Positions 1 to 6,025 of a DNA stretch of 8,892 nt are shown here, in pieces. Location of the stretch: NCBI GenBank assembly GCA_964471755.1, contig CAYYJM010000263.1:1-8892 (forward strand), in the 5' to 3' direction. This DNA is from CAYYJM01 sp964471755 (GTDB lineage: Bacteria > Planctomycetota > Planctomycetia > Gemmatales > Gemmataceae). Within the stretch, counting starts at the first letter, position 1, and each line of letters begins with the position of its first letter. Below the pieces are notes generated by a model that saw only the letters and a program-made list of their open reading frames with translations, did no database searches and was not told where the DNA came from. A program made the position numbers and the translations under genes.

Positions 1-1185
1 AACGCGATCAAGTTCACCCGCAAGGGCGAGATCGCGGTCGAGGCCAACGTCGAGGAGCGTCGGGGTGAGGCGGTTCTGCTCCATTTCCAGGTGCGTGATA
101 CGGGCATCGGCATCCCGCGCGAGGCCCAGACGCGCATCTTCGAGGCCTTCGCCCAGGCCGAGCAGTCCACCACGCGGAACTACGGCGGCACGGGTCTGGG
201 CCTGACCATCGCCGCCCAGCTCGTCGACTTGATGGGCGGTCGAATCTGGGTCCAGAGCGAACCCGGCCTGGGCAGCACGTTCCACTTCCTGGCCCACTTC
301 CCCCTGGCCTCGACACGCGGCCAGAGCGTCGATCCGTCGCGCCTGCGCGATCGCCGGGTGCTGATCGTGGACGACAACGCCACCAACCGGCGCTACCTCG
401 AAGTTCTCCTGGCTCACTGGGGGATGAAGCCGGTGTCGGTCGGCAACGCGGCCGCCGCCCTTGCCGCCCTGCAACAGACGACCGAAGCCGGCCGGCCCTT
501 CGCCCTGGTTCTGCTCGACGGCCACATGCCGCAGGTCGATGGCTTCATGCTCGCCGCGGACATTCGCAAACGGACCAGCGGACCGCAGCCGGCACTGGTC
601 ATGCTCGCCTCGGCCGGCCTGCCCGAGGATCTCGACAAGGCCCGCGAACTGAACATCCTCGACTATCTCATCAAGCCGGTCAAGCGATCCGAACTGCTCG
701 CCGTCCTGCTGCGGCTCACCGGTTCTCCGGCCGGTGAAACGGCTCCGCTGGTTCAGGAGGCCGCTCCCCGGCCGGGTCGGCCGCTGCGGATTCTGCTCGC
801 GGAAGACAACCGGGTCAACCAGCGACTCGCCGTCACGCTGCTGGAGAAGCAGGGCCATCAGGTCGTCGTCGCCGAGACTGGTCGGAAGGCCGTCGAGCTG
901 TGGCAGCAGTTGCCCTTCGACGTGATCCTGATGGACGTGCAGATGCCCGAGATGGACGGCGTCGAGGCGACGCAGCGGATTCGCGCCCTGGAACGCGATC
1001 TGGGTAGCCACACCCCGATCATCGCGCTGACGGCCTACGCCATGAAGGGCGATCGCGAACGCTTCCTGAGCCAGGGCATGGACGGCTACCTGGCCAAGCC
1101 GCTCCAGCCGCGCGAGTTGTACGCCGCCCTGGCCAACCCGATGCAGGCGGGCACCGAGCCTCCGGAGGAACTCGATGAGACGTGA
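1..1185 (+). CDS. Hybrid sensor histidine kinase, C-terminal part (HATPase_c + two receivers), 5' end outside window
   Basis: The frame is open from the first base, so the gene is cut by the window edge; 394 residues are visible. It begins inside the N box of a histidine-kinase ATPase domain (NAIKFT, residues 1-6), followed by the G1 box DTGIGIP (33-39), the FEAF box (47-50) and the G2 box GGTGLGL (62-68). Receiver 1 spans about 119-240, with acidic D124/D125, phosphoacceptor D173 in LLDGHMP and K225. Receiver 2 spans about 259-380, with E268/D269, phosphoacceptor D312 in LMDVQMP, T344 and K366. The sensor region and the phosphorylated His lie upstream and cannot be seen. By family knowledge this kinase autophosphorylates and passes phosphate to its own receivers. 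No HPt domain follows receiver 2, so any onward relay needs a separate HPt protein. The stop codon lies inside the start region of the sulfatase gene (11-nt overlap), which suggests one transcript. Confidence 0.95.
   Translation, partial: NAIKFTRKGEIAVEANVEERRGEAVLLHFQVRDTGIGIPREAQTRIFEAFAQAEQSTTRNYGGTGLGLTIAAQLVDLMGGRIWVQSEPGLGSTFHFLAHFPLASTRGQSVDPSRLRDRRVLIVDDNATNRRYLEVLLAHWGMKPVSVGNAAAALAALQQTTEAGRPFALVLLDGHMPQVDGFMLAADIRKRTSGPQPALVMLASAGLPEDLDKARELNILDYLIKPVKRSELLAVLLRLTGSPAGETAPLVQEAAPRPGRPLRILLAEDNRVNQRLAVTLLEKQGHQVVVAETGRKAVELWQQLPFDVILMDVQMPEMDGVEATQRIRALERDLGSHTPIIALTAYAMKGDRERFLSQGMDGYLAKPLQPRELYAALANPMQAGTEPPEELDET
1164..1169 (+). promoter_or_regulatory. Ribosome-binding site of the sulfatase gene
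   Basis: GGAGGA lies 5 nt before the ATG at 1175, inside the last codons of the kinase gene. It supports that start and translational coupling of the two genes. Confidence 0.7.
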
Positions 1186-3043
1186 ACTGCTGGCGTTGCT
1201 TCTCACTGCTCTGCCCGTGGGGCAGGCTCTTGCTGAGGAATCGGCCGCTCGCCCCAACATTCTCTGGATCACCTGCGAGGACATCAGCCCGAATCTGGGC
1301 TGTTACGGCGACCCCGACGCCGTGACGCCGACGCTGGACCGGCTGGCCGCACGCGGCGTCCGCTACGACCGGGCCTTCGCGGCCGCTCCGGTCTGTGCCC
1401 CGACGCGCTCGACGCTCATCGCCGGCGTCTTCGCCACCAGCCTGGGCAGCCAGCACATGCGCAGTCAGGCCCAGCTGCCCGAGTGGTTCTCTCCCTGGAC
1501 GGCCGACCTTCGCCATGCCGGCTACTACTGCTCGAACAACGTCAAGGAAGACTACAACTTCAAGAAGCCAGCCGGCACCTGGGACGAGTCGAGCCGTACC
1601 GCCCACTGGCGCAAGCGCAAGCCGGGGCAACCATTCTTCAGCGTCTTCAACTACACCATCACGCACGAGAGCCAGATCCGCGTTCCGGACGCCATCTGGA
1701 AGAAGAACACGGCCCGGCTCAAGCCGGAGCAGTTTCACGACCCCGCGAAGATGCACGTGCCGCCGTACCACCCGGACACGCCGGTCGTCCGCCGCGACTG
1801 GGCCCGCTATCACGACAACATCACCGCCCTGGACTACCTCGTCGCCGACCGCCTGGCCGAGCTGGCGAAGGATGGCCTGACCGACGACACGATCGTCTTC
1901 TTCTTCGGCGACCACGGAGCCGGCCTGCCGCGGGGCAAGCGCTTTCTCTACGATAGCGGCCTGCGTGTGCCGCTCCTGATCGCCGTGCCGAAGAAGTGGG
2001 AGAAGTACGCTCCCGGCAAACCGGGCACTGCGACCGATCGGCTGGTCAGCTTCATCGATATCGGCCCGAGCATTCTGAGCCTGGCCGGTGTCGCGATTCC
2101 GAAGCACCTCCAGGGCCTGGCCTTTCTCGGTGACAAAGCGGTGGCACCGCGCACGGTGATCCATGCGTTCCGCGATCGCATGGACGAGCGGACGGACTGT
2201 TCGCGGGCGGTGCGTGATGACCGCTACAAGTACATTCGCAACTTCATGCCCTGGCATCCGTGGGCGGACGAGATCTCGTACATGAACGAGATGCCGACGA
2301 TGCAGGAGTTTCGCCGGCTGGCCGCTGCGGGCAAGCTGACCGCCGACGCGGCCAAGTTCATGGCTCCGACCAAGCCGGCCGAGGAACTGTACGACACGAA
2401 GGCCGATCCGTGGGAGCTACACAACCTGGCCGACTCGAAGGAGCATCGCGCGGACCTCGATCGGCTGCGGAAGACGCTGACCGATGGCATGCGCGAGCGT
2501 CTCGACCTGGGCCTGCTCTGCGAGGCGGAGATGCACCGGCGTGCGGAACGGGCCGCGCCGTACGCCGTCGCTCGGGGCAACGGTGGCAAGGACTATCTGC
2601 CGTTCGATGCGCTGCTGAAGGTCGCCGACATGGAAGACACCTCCGCGTTGGTGGAGTCGGCGAAGGACGCCGATCCCGCGATCGCCTGGTGGGCGGTGAC
2701 GAAGCTGGCGACCGGCCGACAGGAAGGCGATCGGGCCGGCCGCGTTCTGGATCTGCTGACGAAGGCGTCGCAGTCGGCGAATGGTAGCGTTCGGGTGGCC
2801 GCCGCCGATGGCCTGGCTCGTCGTGGCAAGACTGACGCGGCGTTGACAGTGCTGCGTGCGGCACTACGGGATGAGAATCCATGGGTGCGACACGCGGCCG
2901 CCGAGGCGCTCGACGCGATGGGCAAGCAGGCGGCCCCGGCCCTCGCGGATGTAAAGGCCGCCGGGGACGACACGAATCAGTACGTCGTTCGGGTGGTCCG
3001 GCACCTCCTGACGACGCTGGGCGAGAAGGTGCCGCCGAAGTGA
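1175..3043 (+). CDS. Secreted sulfatase with C-terminal HEAT-like repeats
   Basis: The 622-residue protein starts with a signal peptide (residues 1-20: basic MRR, hydrophobic core, then GQALA before EES), so it is probably exported. The sulfatase fold runs from about 25 to 420. The opening NILWITCEDISPNLGCYGD (28-46) is a common planctomycete sulfatase start. C74-A-P-T-R78 is the C-x-P-x-R signature whose Cys is converted to formylglycine. H164 in THES and the GDHG motif (D246, H247) with nearby K255 fit metal and sulfate binding. The family hydrolyses sulfate esters, often on polysaccharides; the substrate cannot be read from sequence. Residues about 485-615 form two or three helical HEAT-like repeats (for example NGSVRVAAADGLARRG and NPWVRHAAAEALDAMG), an addition to the core fold that may bind a partner or glycan. 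The start is fixed by the signal peptide and the GGAGGA box. Confidence 0.92.
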   Translation: MRRELLALLLTALPVGQALAEESAARPNILWITCEDISPNLGCYGDPDAVTPTLDRLAARGVRYDRAFAAAPVCAPTRSTLIAGVFATSLGSQHMRSQAQLPEWFSPWTADLRHAGYYCSNNVKEDYNFKKPAGTWDESSRTAHWRKRKPGQPFFSVFNYTITHESQIRVPDAIWKKNTARLKPEQFHDPAKMHVPPYHPDTPVVRRDWARYHDNITALDYLVADRLAELAKDGLTDDTIVFFFGDHGAGLPRGKRFLYDSGLRVPLLIAVPKKWEKYAPGKPGTATDRLVSFIDIGPSILSLAGVAIPKHLQGLAFLGDKAVAPRTVIHAFRDRMDERTDCSRAVRDDRYKYIRNFMPWHPWADEISYMNEMPTMQEFRRLAAAGKLTADAAKFMAPTKPAEELYDTKADPWELHNLADSKEHRADLDRLRKTLTDGMRERLDLGLLCEAEMHRRAERAAPYAVARGNGGKDYLPFDALLKVADMEDTSALVESAKDADPAIAWWAVTKLATGRQEGDRAGRVLDLLTKASQSANGSVRVAAADGLARRGKTDAALTVLRAALRDENPWVRHAAAEALDAMGKQAAPALADVKAAGDDTNQYVVRVVRHLLTTLGEKVPPK

Positions 3044-3056
3044 GTGGACGCAACCC

Positions 3057-3100
3057 GGCGAGCGGCGCGACGTCCGTCGGTTGACGCCGCGCCGCTCGCC
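3057..3100. repeat. Palindromic repeat / probable terminator hairpin after the sulfatase gene
   Basis: The arms 3057-3069 and 3088-3100 are perfect 13-nt inverted repeats (GGCGAGCGGCGCG and its complement). After one A/C mismatch, a further 4-bp stem (3071-3074 with 3083-3086) closes an 8-nt loop. It begins 14 nt after the sulfatase stop. No T-tract follows, so it is not a textbook intrinsic terminator, but it could stop transcription or protect the 3' end. The right arm plus its flank (3082-3100) recurs exactly at 7692-7710, which makes it a member of a repeat family rather than a one-off hairpin. Confidence 0.7.
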
Positions 3101-3341
3101 ATCACCTTCAGTAGCACTACGTCTCCCGTGCCGAATGAAGCGATTGCGCGCGCAGCGCCCCAACCTTCACCAGGCATCTCCACTGCTGGATTTTGGATTT
3201 CCTCAAGGTCCACGCTACGATTGACAGTGTTGACATCGGCTCGTCTTCCTGCTATCGCCCCGACATTCTCGCCGATTTCGTAATCCAGGAGTGGTCGCAC
3301 CGGAGGGGCCTCCGTGCACGCTCTGCCACTGGCGGTGCTTT
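3101..3341. other. Intergenic region before the FGE-fold gene
   Basis: This stretch is visibly less GC-rich than the genes around it. It holds a promoter-like element (3230-3258) and a small near-palindrome at 3297-3317, in which CGGAGG and CCTCCG flank a 2-nt loop and GCA/TGC extends the stem past one bulged base. A GTG at 3291 is in frame with the next gene but is probably not its start. On the minus strand a GTG-started frame of 107 codons (3300 down to 2977) crosses the whole region, reads through the hairpin and runs into the sulfatase gene. I recognise no family in it and do not call it a gene. I see no RNA gene here. Confidence 0.5.
3221..3258 (+). promoter_or_regulatory. Candidate sigma70 promoter with two TTGACA boxes
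   Basis: TTGACA occurs at 3221-3226 and again at 3230-3235, 9 nt apart. The second has TATCGC (3253-3258) at the standard 17-nt spacing. The -35 match is perfect; the -10 match is weak (3 of 6). It would start RNA about 75 nt upstream of the ATG at 3342. The duplicated box could also be a regulator's direct-repeat operator. Confidence 0.3.
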
Positions 3342-4307
3342 ATGAACCTCGTGCAGCCCTTTCTCGATGACATCCGCGAGACGCGCAGTGATGCGTCGAC
3401 CTGGTTCATCTTCGCCGACTGGCTGGAGGAGCAGGACGATCCACGGGCGGAACTCGTCCGCCTGACGCAGCGGCTGCGGCTGGAGCCGGACCACGACGAC
3501 TTCGGCGGCTGGCAGTGGCGCGTGCAGGAGTTGCTGGCTCGCGGCGTGAAACCGGCCGTGCCGACGCTCACCAACAGCATCGGCCTGGACCTGGCCCTGA
3601 TCCCGGCCGGGTCGTTCTGGATGGGGTCGCCGACCGAGGAAGCACATCACGAGTCCGATGAGTATCCCCAGCACCGGGTGCGGATCAGCCGGCCGTTCTA
3701 CCTGGGCGTGACGCCGGTGACGCAGGCGCAGTTCCAGAGTGTCATCGGTCGAAACCCTGCGCGATTCAACCCGTTCCGTGGCGGCACCCTGGAACATCCT
3801 GTCGAGCAGGTGTCGTACGCACAGGCGCACAACTTCTGCACCATTCTGTCGGGTCGGCCGGAGGAACTGGCAGCGCGACGGACCTACCGACTGCCGACCG
3901 AGGCGGAATGGGAGTACGCCTGCCGGGCCGGGACGACCACGCCGTATCACTTCGGTACGGTGGCGACGGGCCGCGAGGCGAACGTGGATCTGCGCGAAGA
4001 ACTGGACCTGCCGCCGGACGTGCGGAACCTGAACCGGACCAGTCCGGTGCGAAGTTACCCGCCGAATGCCTGGGGCCTGTACGATCTGCACGGCAATGTC
4101 TGGGAGTGGTGCAGCGACCTGTTCGGCGACTACCGCAGCGAGGACCAGGTCGATCCGGCCGGCCCGAATGAAGGCGACCTCCGGGTGATCCGCGGCGGCG
4201 GCTGGAACTCGCTGCCGGCCTGGTGCCGCGCCGCCCGACGGAGCAACACCGGCGATGCGACCAACGACCAGGACCTGGGATTCCGCGTCGTCTGCGAGAT
4301 CCGCTGA
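3342..4307 (+). CDS. TIGR02996 domain fused to FGE-sulfatase (SUMF1-like) domain protein
   Basis: The 321-residue protein opens with a TIGR02996 repeat-companion domain (1-45; WFIFADWLEEQDDPRAELVRL at 21-41), found mostly in Gemmata-type planctomycetes and myxobacteria, function unknown. Residues 80-321 form an FGE/SUMF1-type fold: LIPAGSFWMGS (86-96), PVEQVSY (153-159), YRLPTEAEWEYACRAGT (182-198), NAWGLYDLHGNVWEWC (242-257), RVIRGGGW (281-288), CRAARRS (295-301) and DLGFR (311-315). True aerobic FGE has two catalytic cysteines just after the GG(S/G) motif. Here that stretch is WNSLPAWCRAARRS, with only the later structural-type Cys, so sulfatase activation is unlikely. Other members of the fold are EgtB, PvdO and effector or scaffold domains. 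I chose ATG 3342 over the in-frame GTG at 3291 because TIGR02996 domains usually begin at the N-terminus and the 17 extra residues match nothing. The upstream SD is weak (GGCGGTG). There is no signal peptide, so it is probably cytoplasmic. Confidence 0.88.
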   Translation: MNLVQPFLDDIRETRSDASTWFIFADWLEEQDDPRAELVRLTQRLRLEPDHDDFGGWQWRVQELLARGVKPAVPTLTNSIGLDLALIPAGSFWMGSPTEEAHHESDEYPQHRVRISRPFYLGVTPVTQAQFQSVIGRNPARFNPFRGGTLEHPVEQVSYAQAHNFCTILSGRPEELAARRTYRLPTEAEWEYACRAGTTTPYHFGTVATGREANVDLREELDLPPDVRNLNRTSPVRSYPPNAWGLYDLHGNVWEWCSDLFGDYRSEDQVDPAGPNEGDLRVIRGGGWNSLPAWCRAARRSNTGDATNDQDLGFRVVCEIR

Positions 4308-4350
4308 GGAAGGCCGCGGATGCGCGTTGCGTGAGCTATGCTAGACTCAG

Positions 4351-4355
4351 GGAGG
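4351..4355 (+). promoter_or_regulatory. Ribosome-binding site that decides the PilZ gene start
   Basis: GGAGG lies 6 nt before ATG 4362. The alternative in-frame ATG at 4338 lies upstream of this site and has no SD of its own. Confidence 0.65.
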
Positions 4356-4361
4356 TGTCTC

Positions 4362-4703
4362 ATGAGTCCCGCTCCGCGTCCGAACAGCCGAAGAAATCGA
4401 AGGCACGCGCCGAAACGAAGCACGCGTGTGATCTGTTTTCGTGGTCCTCTGGGCCTTGGAGCCAACCTGGCCCTGGGCGTTCGTGATGTCTCCCAGGAGG
4501 GGGCGTGCCTGATCCTGAACGAGGCGCTGCCGGTGGGCCAATCGGTTGAGATCAACCTGGAGAGCCTTCATCATCGTCGGCCAGTCAAGGTGCCGGGAGT
4601 GGTGGCCTGGACGCGCCAGGAGGAGGGCCGCATCCTGGTCGGCGTTCGTTTCGACCGGGCCATCCCCTATGCGGATCTCCACAGCCTGGCGCAGATCGGC
4701 TGA
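4362..4703 (+). CDS. Small PilZ-domain protein, probable cyclic-di-GMP receptor
   Basis: The protein is 113 residues and consists essentially of one PilZ domain. A basic N-terminus (RRNRRHAPKR, 10-19) supplies the R-x-x-x-R motif, and DVSQEG (42-47) matches the D/N-x-S-x-x-G motif. Together these form the c-di-GMP binding site in known PilZ domains. The later beta strands VVAWTRQEEGRILVGVRF (80-97) also fit the family. No output domain is attached, so by analogy it would act by binding a partner protein once loaded with c-di-GMP; the partner is unknown. It follows the FGE-fold gene by 54 nt in the same direction, with room for co-transcription, and precedes the membrane protein by 137 nt. The start is set by the GGAGG box. 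Confidence 0.85.
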   Translation: MSPAPRPNSRRNRRHAPKRSTRVICFRGPLGLGANLALGVRDVSQEGACLILNEALPVGQSVEINLESLHHRRPVKVPGVVAWTRQEEGRILVGVRFDRAIPYADLHSLAQIG

Positions 4704-4727
4704 GCGATCGCTTCTTGACTTCCTGCC

Positions 4728-4756
4728 TTACCCGAATCACGCCGCGCCGATATGAT
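4728..4756 (+). promoter_or_regulatory. Candidate promoter of the membrane-protein gene
   Basis: TATGAT (4751-4756) is a 5-of-6 match to the -10 consensus. At 17-nt spacing lies TTACCC (4728-4733), a poor -35. A better TTGACT (4715-4720) lies 30 nt upstream of the -10, which is too far for normal sigma70. Transcription would begin near 4763 and give a leader of about 78 nt. Confidence 0.4.
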
Positions 4757-4781
4757 GGCCGGAGGGAGCGGTGAGGAAGTC

Positions 4782-4834
4782 TCTCCGCACCTTCTGCCCG
4801 GGCCAGATGGCCCGGTTTGTCCTCTCTGCGGAGA
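4782..4834 (+). promoter_or_regulatory. Leader RNA structure able to hide the ribosome-binding site
   Basis: TCTCCGCA (4782-4789) is perfectly complementary to TGCGGAGA (4827-4834), which contains the GGAG Shine-Dalgarno (4830-4833) of the gene at 4841. Between the arms sits a second perfect hairpin, CCGGGCC (4798-4804) and GGCCCGG (4809-4815) around an AGAT tetraloop. The two stems stack across an internal loop. The fold would block ribosome loading unless opened, suggesting translational control; the trigger is unknown. Confidence 0.45.
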
Positions 4835-4840
4835 AGCTCC

Positions 4841-5491
4841 ATGTCTAACACCCCGAGACAAAGTCGGCACGCACTGGGACTGCCGGCTGGCAGCATCCGT
4901 GCCTTGCTCACCGTGGCGGTACTCGGTCTATCCTGGCTTCTGGTCCTGTTCGTGCCGAAGGCGACCGACTCGGGCAAGGAAGTCTTCCAGGTGCCGATGA
5001 TCTTCATCTACCTGCAGTTTCTGCTGGTCCTCATCCTGGCCCATTACTTCACTGCCGAGTTCACCCCGGCCCAGGAGGGCGGCCCGGTCACCATGCTCGG
5101 CCTGCCGCAGGGGACGATCCGCATTCTGATCCTGATCGGCTACGGCGGCCTGATCTACTACCTGTGGCATCAGCGCAACGACATGGAGTACGACTTCAAG
5201 CCGACCGGCGATCCGATCCTGATGGTTGGCCTGATGTTCGCCGGCTTCGTCATCGGTCACTACTTCACGCTGCTCGCACTCTGGTGGATGCGTCCGATCG
5301 GCGAGATTCCCGCCTACATCCTCGACATCCAGGCCTGGTTCGCCATCCTGGCCATGCTCGGCCTGCTGATCGTGTTCCTGGTCCACGTCGTCATCAATCC
5401 CGGTGTACCACCGGACCAGCGGTTGACCACGGGTGGCTTCGAGGCCGGACTGGCCGCCATCGTCGGGTTCTATTTCGGGGCACGATCCTGA
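4841..5491 (+). CDS. Six-helix inner-membrane protein of repeated two-helix units, unknown function
   Basis: I do not recognise the family. The 216-residue protein has six hydrophobic segments at about 20-38, 51-70, 92-109, 125-149, 164-186 and 199-214. It is internally repeated. Unit 1 has LGLPAGSIR (12-20) before helix 1 and HYFT (68-71) at the end of helix 2. Unit 2 has LGLPQGTIR (86-94) before helix 3 and HYFT (140-143) in helix 4. A looser third pair (helices 5-6) ends in FYFG (210-213). Loops are short and no catalytic motif is visible. There is no cleavable signal; the basic start (SNTPRQSRH) suggests a cytoplasmic N-terminus. ATG 4841 is chosen because GGAG sits 7 nt upstream and repeat 1 begins soon after; an in-frame upstream start at 4817 would add 8 unsupported residues. 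The neighbouring PilZ gene might imply c-di-GMP-linked envelope work, but that is a guess. Confidence 0.8.
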   Translation: MSNTPRQSRHALGLPAGSIRALLTVAVLGLSWLLVLFVPKATDSGKEVFQVPMIFIYLQFLLVLILAHYFTAEFTPAQEGGPVTMLGLPQGTIRILILIGYGGLIYYLWHQRNDMEYDFKPTGDPILMVGLMFAGFVIGHYFTLLALWWMRPIGEIPAYILDIQAWFAILAMLGLLIVFLVHVVINPGVPPDQRLTTGGFEAGLAAIVGFYFGARS

Positions 5492-5518
5492 GATCCTGAA
5501 CACGGGCCGGCTTTCTGA

Positions 5519-5548
5519 TTGACGCCCGCCTCGACCGGCCTACATAAT
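5519..5548 (+). promoter_or_regulatory. Sigma70-like promoter upstream of RNase Y gene
   Basis: TTGACG (5519-5524), an 18-nt spacer and CATAAT (5543-5548) give 5-of-6 matches to both consensus boxes. The predicted transcription start is near 5555, about 470 nt before the RNase Y ATG. It lies 27 nt after the stop of the membrane-protein gene, marking a new transcription unit. Confidence 0.55.
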
Positions 5549-5564
5549 GGCCCTGGATTTCAGC

Positions 5565-5599
5565 CAGGCGCACCTCGGCCGGGGGTCGGGGTACGCCTG
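5565..5599 (+). promoter_or_regulatory. Stem-loop near the 5' end of the predicted rny transcript
   Basis: CAGGCG (5565-5570) pairs with CGCCTG (5594-5599). After one C/A mismatch, ACCTCGGCC (5572-5580) pairs with GGTCGGGGT (5584-5592), including two G-U pairs, around a GGG loop: 15 pairs in 35 nt. TAAATTGTTT follows at 5600-5609. It could stabilise the 5' end, act as an attenuator, or be the terminator of the upstream gene. Confidence 0.45.
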
Positions 5600-6011
5600 T
5601 AAATTGTTTGTCGATACGCGTGCCGCGTCGGAACGCTGAAGGCGATGAGCCTGTCTCACGGCGCGGCCGGGAACTGCCCTTGATCCTTGCGACGTTTCCT
5701 GAATCGAGCCTTCCGCTCGTGCTGCTGTTCCTTGCGGCACGGCCCCTTGCGGCACTCGTGGCCACGGGGGCCGGTTGGTTCCTGCTATTCTCTTCCGGTT
5801 CCTGTCCTGGCCTGCTGGGCCTCCGTCCGGGTTGCGGACGAGGCCGCTTCGCCCGATGTGCCTCGGTGTCTGCGGCCTCCCGGAACGAACCGGAGCGTGG
5901 GCCGCCTCGGCTGATCCGGGTGCGTGCTTCTTCGATCGATCCTCCGTCGCATTTCGGGTCGGTTTCCGGTCCGCCCGGCTCTCCTTTCGCGTGGTCGTCT
6001 CGGCCTCGCTC

Positions 6012-6018
6012 GGAGGAG
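6012..6018 (+). promoter_or_regulatory. Ribosome-binding site that decides the rny start
   Basis: GGAGGAG lies 7 nt before ATG 6026. Start codons further upstream in the same frame (such as 5924) would add an arginine-rich stretch before the membrane helix, which is unlike the family. Confidence 0.75.
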
Positions 6019-6025
6019 TTCTTTC

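Larger units (their letters stand above)
5492..6025 (+). other. 534-nt gap: promoter and long leader of the RNase Y gene
   Basis: This gap holds a promoter (5519-5548), a hairpin at the start of the predicted transcript (5565-5599), and a leader of about 470 nt that is rich in pyrimidines on the plus strand. An 11-nt direct repeat, CCTTGCGGCAC, occurs at 5730-5740 and 5745-5755. Smaller hairpins are possible, such as CGTCCG/CGGACG at 5824-5840. The open frames across it on both strands have irregular composition, match nothing I know and overlap each other, so I call no gene. I compared it by eye with tmRNA, RNase P RNA and SRP RNA signatures and found no convincing match. A small RNA gene remains possible. 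Confidence 0.5.

Noticed and set aside
1019..2257. Minus-strand open frame of 412 codons
   Set aside because: It lies antisense to two well-recognised genes, crosses their junction, is biased to V, A, R and G, and shows no domain. Such shadows are expected opposite GC-rich genes.
3342..4307. Naming this gene a sulfatase-activating FGE because a sulfatase is nearby
   Set aside because: The catalytic cysteine pair is not visible and a 298-nt gap with a hairpin separates the two genes.
4337..4342. TATGCT as a -10 box for the PilZ gene
   Set aside because: No acceptable -35 sits 16-18 nt upstream and there is no extended -10 TG, so the gene may be read from the upstream promoter.
4739..4749. 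ACGCCGCGCCG resembling part of the palindromic repeat
   Set aside because: It is a short GC-rich match of 11 nt without arms or flanking similarity, and is easily due to chance.
5549..5620. Possible tmRNA-like start (CCTGGATTTC)
   Set aside because: There is a passing resemblance only: no tag-peptide frame and no T-arm/CCA end were found downstream.
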